Of a stretch of 64,000 bases of DNA, positions 17,015 to 26,183 are shown piece after piece. Under the pieces are notes generated by a model. That model saw nothing but the letters and a program-made list of their open reading frames with translations. It searched no databases and was not told where the DNA came from. Positions within the stretch are counted from its first letter, which is position 1, and each line of letters begins with the position of its first letter. The DNA lies in assembly GCA_019638255.1 (NCBI GenBank), contig JAHBUD010000003.1, positions 1 to 64,000 of the forward strand. The letters are read 5' to 3'. Both the position numbers and the translations under genes were made by a program. This DNA is from Cyclobacteriaceae bacterium (GTDB lineage Bacteria > Bacteroidota > Bacteroidia > Cytophagales > Cyclobacteriaceae).

Positions 17015-18283
17015 ATGCGCCCACCCTCCAAACTCTCCAGCGTTATCTTGTATTCGGTTATTTCCGCTGCCTTTATCGGGCCGGGTACCATTACAACGGC
17101 TATTACTGCAGGGGCTACACATCAGCTTCAATTGTTGTGGGCGGTGGTGCTGGGCACGCTTGGGTGCTTGATGTTACAGGAAACATCGGCTCGTATTGTG
17201 ATTATCAGTGGGTTGAATCTTGGGCAAGCTTCTCAAAAGTGTTTTGGCAATACGTGGGGAAAAGCATTGATGGTATTGGTGGGTGTAACCGTTATGTTGG
17301 GCTGCGCAGCCTATGAAGCTGGAAATATGCTGGGCGCGGTTTCCGGATTAAACCTGTTAACTGCGTTTGACTTGAAAATACTTACGGTGTTGGTAGCAGC
17401 CTCAACGTTTGCAGTGTTGTGGACGAACAAGCGCCAGGTAATATCGTGGTTGATGACAGTACTCGTGGGTTTAATGGGCATTGCTTTTTTTATTCTCGCG
17501 TTGCAACAGCCTTTTTCGCTAAAAGAAGTTTTTGTCCATGCTGTTGTTCCGTCCTTTCCATCCGGAAGCGGCCTGCTTATACTGGGCTTGATCGGTACTA
17601 CCATTGTTCCGTACAATATTTTTTTGGGGTCAGGCATTAGCAGGGGAAAAACCATTCCGTTAATGCGCATCGGACTTACGGTTTCGGTTTTGATGGGCGG
17701 CTTGATTACCTCAGTCATTCTCATAGCCGGTACGTCCGTACAGGCATTTTCTTCTTTTCCTGAATTAGCAGACTCACTCCGCGAAAAACTTGGCTCCATA
17801 GGTTCACTTGCCTTGGGCGTTGGTTTGTTTGCTGCCGGATTTTCTTCCTCCATTACGGCACCTTATGCTTCTTCTATCATTGCCTCTGTTGTATTTGGCT
17901 GGGAAGATCAACACAAACTGCGGTGGGTGTGGGGCGCTGTGTTGTTGATTGGCTTATTGTTCGGCATCAGCGGCATTAAGCCGATACCGGTAATCCTTAC
18001 CGTGCAGGCGTTGAATGGATTGATGCTGCCCCTACTGGTGATGTTGTTGATTATGGTGATCAACCACCGTAACGCAGTACAGGCACAGCATCAGCCCGGC
18101 TTCGTGTACAATGTTTTGTTGGTATTGATGTTGGGCAGTGCAGTGTTGATCGGACTAAACCAGGTGGAGAAGACATTGATTGCATTTAATGTGTTAGCAC
18201 AAAGTTATTTTAACATATTGATGTGGGGCAGTGGGGTACTGGTGGTGTTTGTGGGGCTGTGGGTGTACCGGGTGAGACGGTAG
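17015..18283 (+). CDS. Nramp-like transporter with non-canonical metal motifs
   Basis: A 422-residue protein with about eleven membrane segments and the Nramp fold pattern. The canonical helix-1 motif DPGN is replaced by GPGT (AAFIGPGTITTAITAG), and the helix-6 motif with Met and His (VMPH) reads TTIVPYNIFLGSG. Both sites supply transition-metal ligands in MntH/DMT1 proteins, so Mn2+ or Fe2+ transport should not be assumed. Divergent Nramp relatives that carry Mg2+ or other ions are known. The longest frame begins at 16919 but would overlap the divergent gene; ATG 17015 directly precedes the first membrane segment. Confidence 0.78.
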   Translation: MRPPSKLSSVILYSVISAAFIGPGTITTAITAGATHQLQLLWAVVLGTLGCLMLQETSARIVIISGLNLGQASQKCFGNTWGKALMVLVGVTVMLGCAAYEAGNMLGAVSGLNLLTAFDLKILTVLVAASTFAVLWTNKRQVISWLMTVLVGLMGIAFFILALQQPFSLKEVFVHAVVPSFPSGSGLLILGLIGTTIVPYNIFLGSGISRGKTIPLMRIGLTVSVLMGGLITSVILIAGTSVQAFSSFPELADSLREKLGSIGSLALGVGLFAAGFSSSITAPYASSIIASVVFGWEDQHKLRWVWGAVLLIGLLFGISGIKPIPVILTVQALNGLMLPLLVMLLIMVINHRNAVQAQHQPGFVYNVLLVLMLGSAVLIGLNQVEKTLIAFNVLAQSYFNILMWGSGVLVVFVGLWVYRVRR

Positions 18284-18497
18284 TAGTTTTTTGAATTAAT
18301 GATGCAGGGGAGAGATATTCAATGCTGATATATTGTTTGTTATACCCCAAAACATGCCATATTGTATGAAAACGGCAACGGACAAGTGTTTAGTTACATC
18401 CGAAAAAGAATTAACTGAAATGTGGTTGGTTTGTATTGCTCTAATTATCTAATATTAAGATTGAAGATCAATTCATTTTATTTAAGCGCATAACCCT

Positions 18498-19487
18498 ATG
18501 AAAAGAGTTTTGTCCGGTGCCCTGCTGGTGTTGGTTCTCAGCAGCCATGATATGTTTTTAAAAATGGACGGCTATTTTTTAAGGCCCAACACCGAGAATA
18601 CGATTAAACTATTTAACGGCACGTATGAAACGAGTGAGAATGTGATTGCCAGGAACCGGATGCTCGATGTTAGTTTAGTAGGAAATGGTAAGCGGATTGT
18701 AGTGGACTCGACACAATGGTATGAAAGGGATAACATAACGCATTTGAGGTTCCAATCGGGCAGCGAAGGCACATGGGTTGCCGGGGTTTCAACCAAGCCT
18801 CGAAACATTGCATTGGCCGCCAAGGATTTCAACCACTATTTAGAGCACGATGGTGTGCTGGATATGTTAACCTGGAGAACGGAGAACAACGCACTTGAAG
18901 ATGATGCGGTTGAGCGCTACTCAAAGCACGTAAAAACAATTTTTCAGGTAGGTGATGCTTTATCGATGGACTGGAAAACTGTATTGGATTATCCCTTGGA
19001 ATTTGTTCCGCTCGAGAACCCGTACGATATCCACCCTGGCCACGCCCTTCCTGTTCAGCTACTTTTTGGTGGCAAACCCTTGGCCAATCAACTCGTCTAC
19101 GTAGGCCATGAAGTAACGGCCAGCGAACATTCCGGTCACGGTCATAGCCATGCGGATGGCACGGATCACTCGCATGAACATGGAACAACTGAGGAGGCTG
19201 ACCACCAGCATGCCGATATTGAACAGTTACGAACAGACGATCATGGTATTATCCGTATCGCCATAGCTGCTAAAGGTATTTGGTATCTCAGAACGATTTA
19301 TTTGGTACACTCTCAAGAAGAAGGCTTAACCCATGAATCGAATTGGGCCACACTGACCTTTGCAGTAGGCGATGGACATGTGCATGAACACAGCCATGGA
19401 GAAAGTGGCATACCCTCGTATGTCTACTGGATCGCCAGTTTGCTGCTGGTGATTGGTTTGTTCTTTTGGTTTAACCGAAAAAAGTAA
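18498..19487 (+). CDS. DUF4198-type exported metal-binding protein, His-rich
   Basis: A 329-residue protein with a signal peptide ending near LVLSS, which would leave His-Asp at or near the mature N-terminus (HDMFLKMDG), as is common in DUF4198 proteins. Two His-rich blocks (about residues 207-236, including SGHGHSHADG and DHSHEHG, and about 295-303, HVHEHSHG) suggest Ni, Co, Cu or Zn binding. A single C-terminal membrane helix (YWIASLLLVIGLFFWF) with RKK after it would anchor it facing the periplasm. The next gene starts one base after the stop, so the two proteins probably work together. Metal identity is unknown. The 214-bp gap upstream shows no convincing promoter. Confidence 0.78.
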   Translation: MKRVLSGALLVLVLSSHDMFLKMDGYFLRPNTENTIKLFNGTYETSENVIARNRMLDVSLVGNGKRIVVDSTQWYERDNITHLRFQSGSEGTWVAGVSTKPRNIALAAKDFNHYLEHDGVLDMLTWRTENNALEDDAVERYSKHVKTIFQVGDALSMDWKTVLDYPLEFVPLENPYDIHPGHALPVQLLFGGKPLANQLVYVGHEVTASEHSGHGHSHADGTDHSHEHGTTEEADHQHADIEQLRTDDHGIIRIAIAAKGIWYLRTIYLVHSQEEGLTHESNWATLTFAVGDGHVHEHSHGESGIPSYVYWIASLLLVIGLFFWFNRKK

Positions 19488-19488
19488 C

Positions 19489-20166
19489 GTGTTCAAAAAA
19501 CCAATTTGCATTCTCGTTGTCTTGTTGTTAATACCGCTGTGGCTTTCTGCGCACGGTGTTAGTGCTGGCGACCAACAGATTTTAGATCAGGGTGGCCTAC
19601 TTGCCTACCTGTGGGTTGGTGCCAAGCATATGGTTACGGGCTACGATCATATCCTTTTCCTGGTAGGTGTGATATTTTTTTTAAAAGGATTTAATGACAT
19701 CATTAAGTTTATCACCGTGTTTACCATTGGCCATAGTATTACGCTTATTGGAGCAACCTTTCTGGGTATCCAGACTAATGAGCACCTGGTTGATGCTGTA
19801 ATCGGATTGAGTGTTTTGTATAAAGGTTTTGAGAATCTGGGTGGATTTGAAAGAGTGTTCAAGATATCTTCCCCCAATCTTTTAGGCATGGTCTTCTCAT
19901 TCGGGCTCATTCATGGATTAGGACTGTCAACACGCTTGCAATCTTTCGCGATGAGCGAGACAAACATCTTCGCGAAGATTGTCAGTTTTAATGTTGGTGT
20001 AGAATTAGGCCAGGTGGCAGCCTTGGTCCCCATCATCTTTGTAATTAATCGCTGGCGCGCCTGGAAGAGTTACGATGCCTTTAGCAAAGCAGTCAATAGT
20101 TATTTGGTGATTGCAGGAATGGGTCTTGCCGTTTTTCAACTATTACAATTTTACTCCCTTATTTGA
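19489..20166 (+). CDS. HupE/UreJ family membrane protein
   Basis: A 225-residue protein with a signal-like first segment and about six further membrane helices. Conserved motifs include TGYDHILFLVGVIFF and FTIGHSITLIGATF, with His residues typical of HupE/UreJ_2 proteins, which are thought to move Ni or Co. An upstream ATG at 19453 lies inside the DUF4198 frame; GTG 19489, one base after that stop, gives FKKPICILVVLLLIPLWL as a proper N-terminus. Substrate cannot be read from sequence. Confidence 0.78.
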   Translation: MFKKPICILVVLLLIPLWLSAHGVSAGDQQILDQGGLLAYLWVGAKHMVTGYDHILFLVGVIFFLKGFNDIIKFITVFTIGHSITLIGATFLGIQTNEHLVDAVIGLSVLYKGFENLGGFERVFKISSPNLLGMVFSFGLIHGLGLSTRLQSFAMSETNIFAKIVSFNVGVELGQVAALVPIIFVINRWRAWKSYDAFSKAVNSYLVIAGMGLAVFQLLQFYSLI

Positions 20167-20173
20167 TTTTTTA

Positions 20174-21064
20174 ATGATCGACATTATCCTACTTACGGAT
20201 GCACGCTATGTAAATCCACCCAATCCGGATTGGTACAAACAAAATATTTTGGATGATGATAAACTGGTGCGCGAAGCACTGGAGCGAAGAGGACTTACCG
20301 TGACACGAACGAACTGGGATAACCCTACATACGACTGGACACAAACTCGCTTTGCGGTTTTCAGAACGACCTGGGATTACTTTGAACGTTTCGAGGAATT
20401 TTCGCAGTGGCTGGATCGCGTAGGCACACAAACACAACTGATTAATCCGTTGCCGCTGGTGCGCTGGAATATTGATAAGCATTACCTGCGCGACCTGGAG
20501 CAGTACGGCATCCGTATTCCGCCAACCGTTTTCATTGAGAAGGGTGATAAAAGATCGTTAACTGAAATTGTAAGGCAAACCGGCTGGCCGGAGTATGTGC
20601 TCAAACCCACTGTTTCGGGTACCGCACGCCACACCTACAGGTTTGTCGCGGAAAACGCTTCAGCGCACGAGTCCATTTTTCAACAATTGATTGCAAGCGA
20701 GTCTATGTTGGTGCAGGAATTTCAGCATCCGGTGTTGGCGAAGGGCGAGGTTGCTTTCATGCTCTTTGGCGGAAAATTCAGTCATGCTGTATTGAAAAAA
20801 GCCAAACCGGGTGACTTCCGTGTGCAGGATGATTTTGGCGGCACCGTGCACGAATACAATCCTTCAGTAAGCGAGATTGAGTTTGCCGAAAGCGTAGTGG
20901 CGTATTGCCAACCTGCTCCGGCTTATGCCCGTGTGGATTGCATCTGGAATAACCAGCATGAGTTGTGCGTTTCTGAATTTGAATTGATAGAACCTGAGCT
21001 ATGGTTCAGAAAACATCCACCCGCTGCTGAGTTGTTTGCGGATGCCATATGGGACAGAATTTAG
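20174..21064 (+). CDS. ATP-grasp family enzyme (glutathione-synthetase-like)
   Basis: The 296-residue protein has the ATP-grasp layout: an N-terminal pre-ATP-grasp domain (IDIILLTDARY), the nucleotide-binding lysine region YVLKPTVSGTARHTYRF, and late acidic metal residues in ARVDCIWNN and VSEFELIEPELWF. It would ligate an acyl phosphate to an amine or thiol, with unknown substrates. The start is set at ATG 20174, seven bases after hupE stops; an ATG at 20111 lies inside hupE. It may therefore be translated from the same message. Confidence 0.75.
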   Translation: MIDIILLTDARYVNPPNPDWYKQNILDDDKLVREALERRGLTVTRTNWDNPTYDWTQTRFAVFRTTWDYFERFEEFSQWLDRVGTQTQLINPLPLVRWNIDKHYLRDLEQYGIRIPPTVFIEKGDKRSLTEIVRQTGWPEYVLKPTVSGTARHTYRFVAENASAHESIFQQLIASESMLVQEFQHPVLAKGEVAFMLFGGKFSHAVLKKAKPGDFRVQDDFGGTVHEYNPSVSEIEFAESVVAYCQPAPAYARVDCIWNNQHELCVSEFELIEPELWFRKHPPAAELFADAIWDRI

Positions 21065-21080
21065 CAGAGTTGTTTTTGGC

Positions 21081-22241
21081 TTAACCCAACTTCGCCACCA
21101 TGCTAATGTACCGTTCGGGTACTTCGCCTTTGGTGGCGGCCTGGTAATCGTTATAGCTACAAGGTACAATGCTGTTGCGAGCGTAGCGTACAAAGCCTCC
21201 GGGATAGGGAACCTCCATCCACCAACGCTCACTAAACTTACTCTTATAAAAAGTAATGGTTTCGGTTTCTACCGGCATGGCTACCACGTACTTTAAGAAG
21301 TCGTTGCTCTTAAAGTTTTGTTCTTTTTTGCGGTGATAATAGCCCTCAATAAAATACCAGACCATCGTTGCTACAACGCTTGCAGTTTTTTTGTGAGCAT
21401 CATCCAGGTCGGGATTGTATTCGTAAAATCCTGCCGAGCTTAATTTTTCATTTTGGCCGGCATACCAGCAAATCTGGCAAGCTTCTTCACCGGTTAGTCC
21501 GAACGGTTGTGCATTGGCATTGCCGGGTGCATCAGCCGATTTGATGGCGGTGATGTCGAACGAAAGCATATCCGCATTACGGATAACGGGTTCCATCTCT
21601 TGCAGGTTGGTGCGCATTTGCCCGATGCGAAAAGCCTCGAAGTAAAGTTTTTCCAACACTGCCACCGAAAGCGGATCGATCAGGTAGCTTTGATACGCCA
21701 AGTGGGTATAGCTGAACAGGTAATTAGGTTCATGCAATAATATTTTATGGATGTGCTGGCGCTGTGCCAGCACTTCACGGCTGTCATCCAGGTCAAGGAA
21801 AGCATCCACATTCAAAAAGCTGATGAGCTTTTCCATGGTTTCGTATGCGGAATATTGACCATAGTCGAGATCGTGCGAGCCACCCAGGATGATCGGCAGT
21901 ACATTATTCTCCAGTAGTATTCGGCACACCTCGCTGATGCGCGTGTAGGTTTCCTGTAAATCATGGCCCGGTTTGAGGTTGCCGAGATCAACAATGCGGT
22001 ACTTGCCGCTTCCTTTTTTCAGGGCATAAAGTTTTTTTCGGATTTCATCGGCAGCCTTTGCTGTTCCGGCATTGGCTCCGGCACCGCGGTTCTCCGTTAC
22101 CCCGATCAAGGCAATGTGCGCATCTTTATATTCCGGCATTTTATCGCCATAGAGGTGAATGCTTTTACAAAAGGATGAAGGAGAAGTAATGGATGAATAA
22201 ATGAATTCGTCAAGCGGGGAGAAGAAGATGGTCAGGTCCAT
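21081..22241 (-). CDS. Ureohydrolase (arginase/formimidoylglutamase-like) with a reduced metal site
   Basis: The 386-residue protein has the arginase fold motifs in order, but changed. GGSHD (near residue 121) keeps the His. The DAHxD motif reads VDAFLD, with Phe for the bridging-site His. The SxDxD motif reads SFDITAIKSADAP, with Thr for the second Asp. By arginase numbering the ligands of MnA (His101, Asp124, Asp128, Asp232) are kept and those unique to MnB (His126, Asp234) are lost. Related Bacteroidota proteins are usually named formimidoylglutamase; whether it hydrolyses a guanidino compound is open. Convergent with the ATP-grasp gene, 16 bp apart. Confidence 0.75.
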   Translation of the reverse strand: MDLTIFFSPLDEFIYSSITSPSSFCKSIHLYGDKMPEYKDAHIALIGVTENRGAGANAGTAKAADEIRKKLYALKKGSGKYRIVDLGNLKPGHDLQETYTRISEVCRILLENNVLPIILGGSHDLDYGQYSAYETMEKLISFLNVDAFLDLDDSREVLAQRQHIHKILLHEPNYLFSYTHLAYQSYLIDPLSVAVLEKLYFEAFRIGQMRTNLQEMEPVIRNADMLSFDITAIKSADAPGNANAQPFGLTGEEACQICWYAGQNEKLSSAGFYEYNPDLDDAHKKTASVVATMVWYFIEGYYHRKKEQNFKSNDFLKYVVAMPVETETITFYKSKFSERWWMEVPYPGGFVRYARNSIVPCSYNDYQAATKGEVPERYISMVAKLG

Positions 22242-22279
22242 GGTTCCAAAATCTAAGGTGAAGATAGCAGAAATAAAAA

Positions 22280-22305
22280 AGGAGAGTAACTTTGTCCTCT
22301 CCTTA
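22280..22305 (-). terminator. Intrinsic terminator of nqrF
   Basis: An 8-bp perfect stem (22280-22287 with 22298-22305) has a 10-base loop and, on the minus strand, ends in a run of T. It lies 24 bp after the nqrF stop. Confidence 0.75.
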
Positions 22306-22329
22306 TATTAAGGTGTTTGTTACTATGTA

Positions 22330-23628
22330 TTACCCGCCAAAGTCGTCAAAGCGGATGTTTTCTTTCGGTGTACCCATGTCGTCCAGCATTTTCAATACCG
22401 CTGCGTTCATCAGCGGAGGACCGCACAGGTAGAATTCAATATCCTCAGGAGCCGGGTGGTTTTTAAGGTAGTTATCGTACAAGCATTGGTGAATAAAACC
22501 AACGTAACCATCTGCATCTTTGTCGTCAAGACTTGTTTTTACTTTCCAATTATCCTCCGGAAGCGGTTCCGATAAACCAATATTGAACTGGAAGTTCGGG
22601 AACTCTTGTTCGATTTTACGGAAGTGTTCTACATAGAAAAGTTCTTTTTTGGAGCGGCCACCATACCAGTACGAAACTTTGCGTTTTGTTTTTTCAGTAT
22701 GGAACAGGTGGAAAACCTGTGCGCGCAGCGGAGCCATACCGGCACCACCGCCAATGTATACCATTTCGCGCTGGGTAGGGTTGATGTGGAATTCACCGTA
22801 AGGACCGGAGATCGTTACTTTATCGCCCGGTTTGCGGGAGAATACATACGAAGAACAGATACCTGGATTTACATCCATCCATTTGTTGTTGGCGCGATCC
22901 CACGGTGGTGTGGCGATACGTATGTTCAACATCACTATATTTCCTTCGGCCGGGTGGTTGGCCATGGAATATGCCCGGAAAATGGGCTCATCGTTTTTCA
23001 TTTTTAAATCCCACAACTTGAACTTATCCCAGTCACTCTGGAATACATCGGGCTTGTGGCCCAGTTCCGGATGCGGGGTGATGTCCATAGTTTTGAAATC
23101 AACATTTATGGAAGGAACATCAATCTGGATATATCCACCGGCCTCAAAGTTCAGTGTCTCTCCTGCAGGGAGTTTTACAACAAACTCTTTAATAAAGGTC
23201 GATACGTTGTAGTTCGACACCACCTCGCACTCCCACTTTTTGATACCGAAAATTTCTTCGGGTATGCGGATGCGCATATCCTGCTTTACTTTCACCTGGC
23301 AGCTCAAGCGCACATGGTCGCCTTTTTCCTTGCGGCTCAGGTGGCCCAATTCTGTAGGCAGCACATCGCCCCCGCCATCTTCCACCACGCACTTGCACAT
23401 GGCACAGGTTCCGCCACCACCACAAGCTGATGGAATGAATATCTTTTGGTTGGCAAGCGTAGTTAGCAAAGACGAGCCAGCCGATACCGTTACCGGGTTT
23501 GCTTCATCGCCATTAATAACCAGCTTAACCGGGCCCGACTGCACCAATTTGGTTTGGGCAAATAAAAGCAGGGCAACCAGTAACAGGATAATGAAGGTAA
23601 AAGCAAGAATTGACGCTGTAATGACCAT
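22330..23628 (-). CDS. nqrF: Na+-translocating NADH:quinone reductase subunit F
   Basis: NqrF is the NADH-oxidising entry subunit of the Na+-NQR complex. The 432-residue protein has an N-terminal membrane helix (ILAFTFIILLLVALLLF), a 2Fe-2S ferredoxin domain with SACGGGGTCAMCKC, an FAD-binding domain (RAYSMANHP) and an NADH-binding domain (YIGGGAGMAPLR, then FYLCGPPLMN). Length and domain order are normal. The other nqr genes are not adjacent: the upstream neighbour is hom, 109 bp away, and a terminator follows downstream. Confidence 0.93.
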   Translation of the reverse strand: MVITASILAFTFIILLLVALLLFAQTKLVQSGPVKLVINGDEANPVTVSAGSSLLTTLANQKIFIPSACGGGGTCAMCKCVVEDGGGDVLPTELGHLSRKEKGDHVRLSCQVKVKQDMRIRIPEEIFGIKKWECEVVSNYNVSTFIKEFVVKLPAGETLNFEAGGYIQIDVPSINVDFKTMDITPHPELGHKPDVFQSDWDKFKLWDLKMKNDEPIFRAYSMANHPAEGNIVMLNIRIATPPWDRANNKWMDVNPGICSSYVFSRKPGDKVTISGPYGEFHINPTQREMVYIGGGAGMAPLRAQVFHLFHTEKTKRKVSYWYGGRSKKELFYVEHFRKIEQEFPNFQFNIGLSEPLPEDNWKVKTSLDDKDADGYVGFIHQCLYDNYLKNHPAPEDIEFYLCGPPLMNAAVLKMLDDMGTPKENIRFDDFGG

Positions 23629-23737
23629 GTAAATCAGGTTTTATGGGTCACAAATATATTGCTCCCAAGGGTGAAACTGCATATAAAAACACAGTTTTTT
23701 GCCCTGATGTTCATCATGTTCAAGTCGCAGCACTATT

Positions 23738-24967
23738 TCAGGCGGCAGAGTATGTCAACACTTCACTTTTTTCAGTTTTGGTGATAAACCGGGCCTCTGG
23801 TGAAAGTATAATACTCACATTTTCCCAGGTTGCCCAGTCCGCCAGTTTTTTCAGGCTTACCCGACCCAGCATGTAATGCTGCCCCTTGGAGGCATAGCCC
23901 GATTGAAATTCCTCAAAATCCTGAATAGAAATGGCCGTACCATGCGGGAACCGGACGAACGCTTCGATGGAGGTTTCGTTCGAAAAGTCCAGGTTGGCTT
24001 GCTGGTGCAGTTTTTTGTACTCGTAGCGGTAATCGTACGTAAGGGCTGAAATGTCGGACAGTACGGCCGAACCAGTCGGGTAGCTGCCCGCACCTTTTCC
24101 TACAAATAGCTGCTTTTCCGAAAAAGCGCCTTGTACTGTTACTGCATTGTATTCGTTACGCACCGAACTCAGGGGGTGATGCGGATCAACGAATTGCGGA
24201 GCGACTAATCCAAATACTTCGTTACCGGATTTGATGGCGCGCGCTACCAGTTTAATGCCATAGCCTTTTTCTCTGGCAAACTTTAAGTCCAGGTCGCTGA
24301 TGCCATCAATGCCGATGTTGAAAATGTGCTCCGGCTTAACGAATACACCAAACGCATGCGCGATCGCAATCACCAGTTTAAATTTTGGATCAAACCCTTT
24401 TACATCCAGACTGGGGTCACTTTCAGCAAAGCCAAGCTCTTGCGCCTGCCGAAGTGCATCGGCATAGTTTTTACGCTCTTCAAAAACTTTGGTGAGGATG
24501 TAGTTGGTTGAGCCGTTGAAAATTCCCTCTATACCTGAGATCAAATCGTTATCATAATATTCTTCCAGGTTGCGCAGAATGGGAATACTGCCGCACACCG
24601 CACCTTCGTACAATATCGATTTATTGTACTGCTGCTGCAGGTGAAAAATTTCTTCCAGGTTTTCGGCTAACATTTTTTTGTTGGCGGTTACTACGTGCTT
24701 CCCGTTTTGCAACGCTTTTTTAACGATGGTGAAAGCGGCAGAAGCGTCATCAATTAACTCCACCACCACGTCAATTTCCGGATCAAGCAAAATATCATCT
24801 GCGTGGAGTGTAAAAAAATGATCAGGTAATGAACGCTTTTTGTCTGGGTTCTTTACGCAGATCTTTTTTATCTCTGCTTTTATGCCCTTTGTTTCATGCA
24901 ACACGTGATAAAGGCCCTGACCCACGCAACCAAATCCGAACAGGCCTAACTTTAAATTCTTTTTCAT
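23738..24967 (-). CDS. hom: Homoserine dehydrogenase
   Basis: The 409-residue enzyme reduces aspartate semialdehyde to homoserine. The NAD(P) motif is GLFGFGCVGQGLYHVL, followed by VVTANKKMLAEN with the catalytic-region Lys, and GIFNGSTNYILTKV plus the later LDVKGFDPKFKL, all typical of the family. It is monofunctional, with no aspartokinase domain. It starts 5 bp after the upstream PLP enzyme and is the last gene of the methionine operon, supplying homoserine to MetX. Confidence 0.9.
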   Translation of the reverse strand: MKKNLKLGLFGFGCVGQGLYHVLHETKGIKAEIKKICVKNPDKKRSLPDHFFTLHADDILLDPEIDVVVELIDDASAAFTIVKKALQNGKHVVTANKKMLAENLEEIFHLQQQYNKSILYEGAVCGSIPILRNLEEYYDNDLISGIEGIFNGSTNYILTKVFEERKNYADALRQAQELGFAESDPSLDVKGFDPKFKLVIAIAHAFGVFVKPEHIFNIGIDGISDLDLKFAREKGYGIKLVARAIKSGNEVFGLVAPQFVDPHHPLSSVRNEYNAVTVQGAFSEKQLFVGKGAGSYPTGSAVLSDISALTYDYRYEYKKLHQQANLDFSNETSIEAFVRFPHGTAISIQDFEEFQSGYASKGQHYMLGRVSLKKLADWATWENVSIILSPEARFITKTEKSEVLTYSAA

Positions 24968-24972
24968 ACTGA

Positions 24973-26151
24973 TTAATTAAAAACTTCTACGGTTTCTCGT
25001 TTTTTTATTTTTTCAAATGCTTGTTTGATATCGGTTATTAAATCTTCTGCCTCTTCAATCCCACACGACAAACGGATGAGCGAATCAACAACACCTGATT
25101 GCAACCTTTTTTCGTGTGGAATGGATTTATGCGTCATCTGTGCCGGATGGCAAATGAGACTTTTTACCCCACCAAGACTTTCAGCCAACTTGAAGTATTG
25201 CGTTGAGGTTACAAAGGCAACAGCAGCTTCTTCGGTATCCTCTTTTAGCGAGAAGGAGATAACGCCTCCGAATAAACCGTTTTGTTGTTCTTTGGCCAAT
25301 GCATGATTCTTGTGAGAAAGCAATCCGGGGTAATAAACATTTTCAACTTCCTCGCACGACTGAAGAAATTCAGCCACCCGAAGTGCGGTTTTGCATTGGC
25401 GCTCAACGCGCAGCGTTACGGTTTCAATGCCTCGAATAGTAAGCCAACAATCCTGTGGGCCTAAAATTCCGCCTGATGCATTTTGGATGAATTTGATTTG
25501 CTCAGCAAGCTCGGGAGTATTCACCACCACCAAGCCCGCTACCAGGTCGGAGTGACCCCCTAGGTATTTTGTTCCGCTATGGATAACAATATCAGCACCC
25601 AATTTAAAGGGCTGTTGTGCAACCGGAGAGGCAAAGGTATTATCCACTACCACCAACGCACCTTTTGCATGAGCAAGAGTCGCAATCTTTTTAATGTCAG
25701 AAACTTTTAAGGTTGGATTAGTGGGCGATTCCAGCCAAACCAATTTTGTTTTTGTGCTGATGTAGTCGCGGATATTATCGGCATCGGTGGTATCAACATA
25801 ATGAATGGTAATGCCAAACTTTTCGTAGATGTGCGTAAAGAGCCGGTAAGCGCCTCCATAAATATCATCTACAGCAATAATCTCATCACCGGTTTTCAAG
25901 GTTTTCAACACGGCATCAATTGCGGCAAGTCCGGTGGCGAATGCGTATGCAGCAAGGCCCCCTTCTAACTTGGCCACAATATTTTCCAGTGCAAGCCGGG
26001 TTGGGTTGTTCGATCGTCCATAATCAAAACCTTTGTTAACACCAGGTGCTTCCTGCACATAGGTGGCGGTTTGATAAATGGGAACAGAAATAGAGCCGGT
26101 TAATGCATCAACAGGCACTGAATGAATGAGGTTAGTTGTTGGGTGTGGCAT
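24973..26151 (-). CDS. metB: Cystathionine gamma-synthase/lyase family PLP enzyme
   Basis: The 392-residue protein belongs to the Cys/Met-metabolism PLP family. It has YGRSNNPTRLALE near the N-terminus, the PLP-contacting VDNTFASP, the Schiff-base Lys in HSGTKYLGGHSD and a C-terminal SCGIEEAEDLI. Between metX and hom it most likely makes cystathionine from O-acetylhomoserine and cysteine, but sequence alone does not exclude a gamma-lyase acting in the opposite direction. The metB symbol therefore rests partly on context. Confidence 0.8.
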   Translation of the reverse strand: MPHPTTNLIHSVPVDALTGSISVPIYQTATYVQEAPGVNKGFDYGRSNNPTRLALENIVAKLEGGLAAYAFATGLAAIDAVLKTLKTGDEIIAVDDIYGGAYRLFTHIYEKFGITIHYVDTTDADNIRDYISTKTKLVWLESPTNPTLKVSDIKKIATLAHAKGALVVVDNTFASPVAQQPFKLGADIVIHSGTKYLGGHSDLVAGLVVVNTPELAEQIKFIQNASGGILGPQDCWLTIRGIETVTLRVERQCKTALRVAEFLQSCEEVENVYYPGLLSHKNHALAKEQQNGLFGGVISFSLKEDTEEAAVAFVTSTQYFKLAESLGGVKSLICHPAQMTHKSIPHEKRLQSGVVDSLIRLSCGIEEAEDLITDIKQAFEKIKKRETVEVFN

Positions 26152-26183
26152 TTGGTTTAAGCGTTAAGGATTATGAATTTGGA

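Noticed and set aside
18829..19188. A 119-codon minus-strand frame with many His and Arg
   Set aside because: It is the antisense shadow of the His-rich DUF4198 block.
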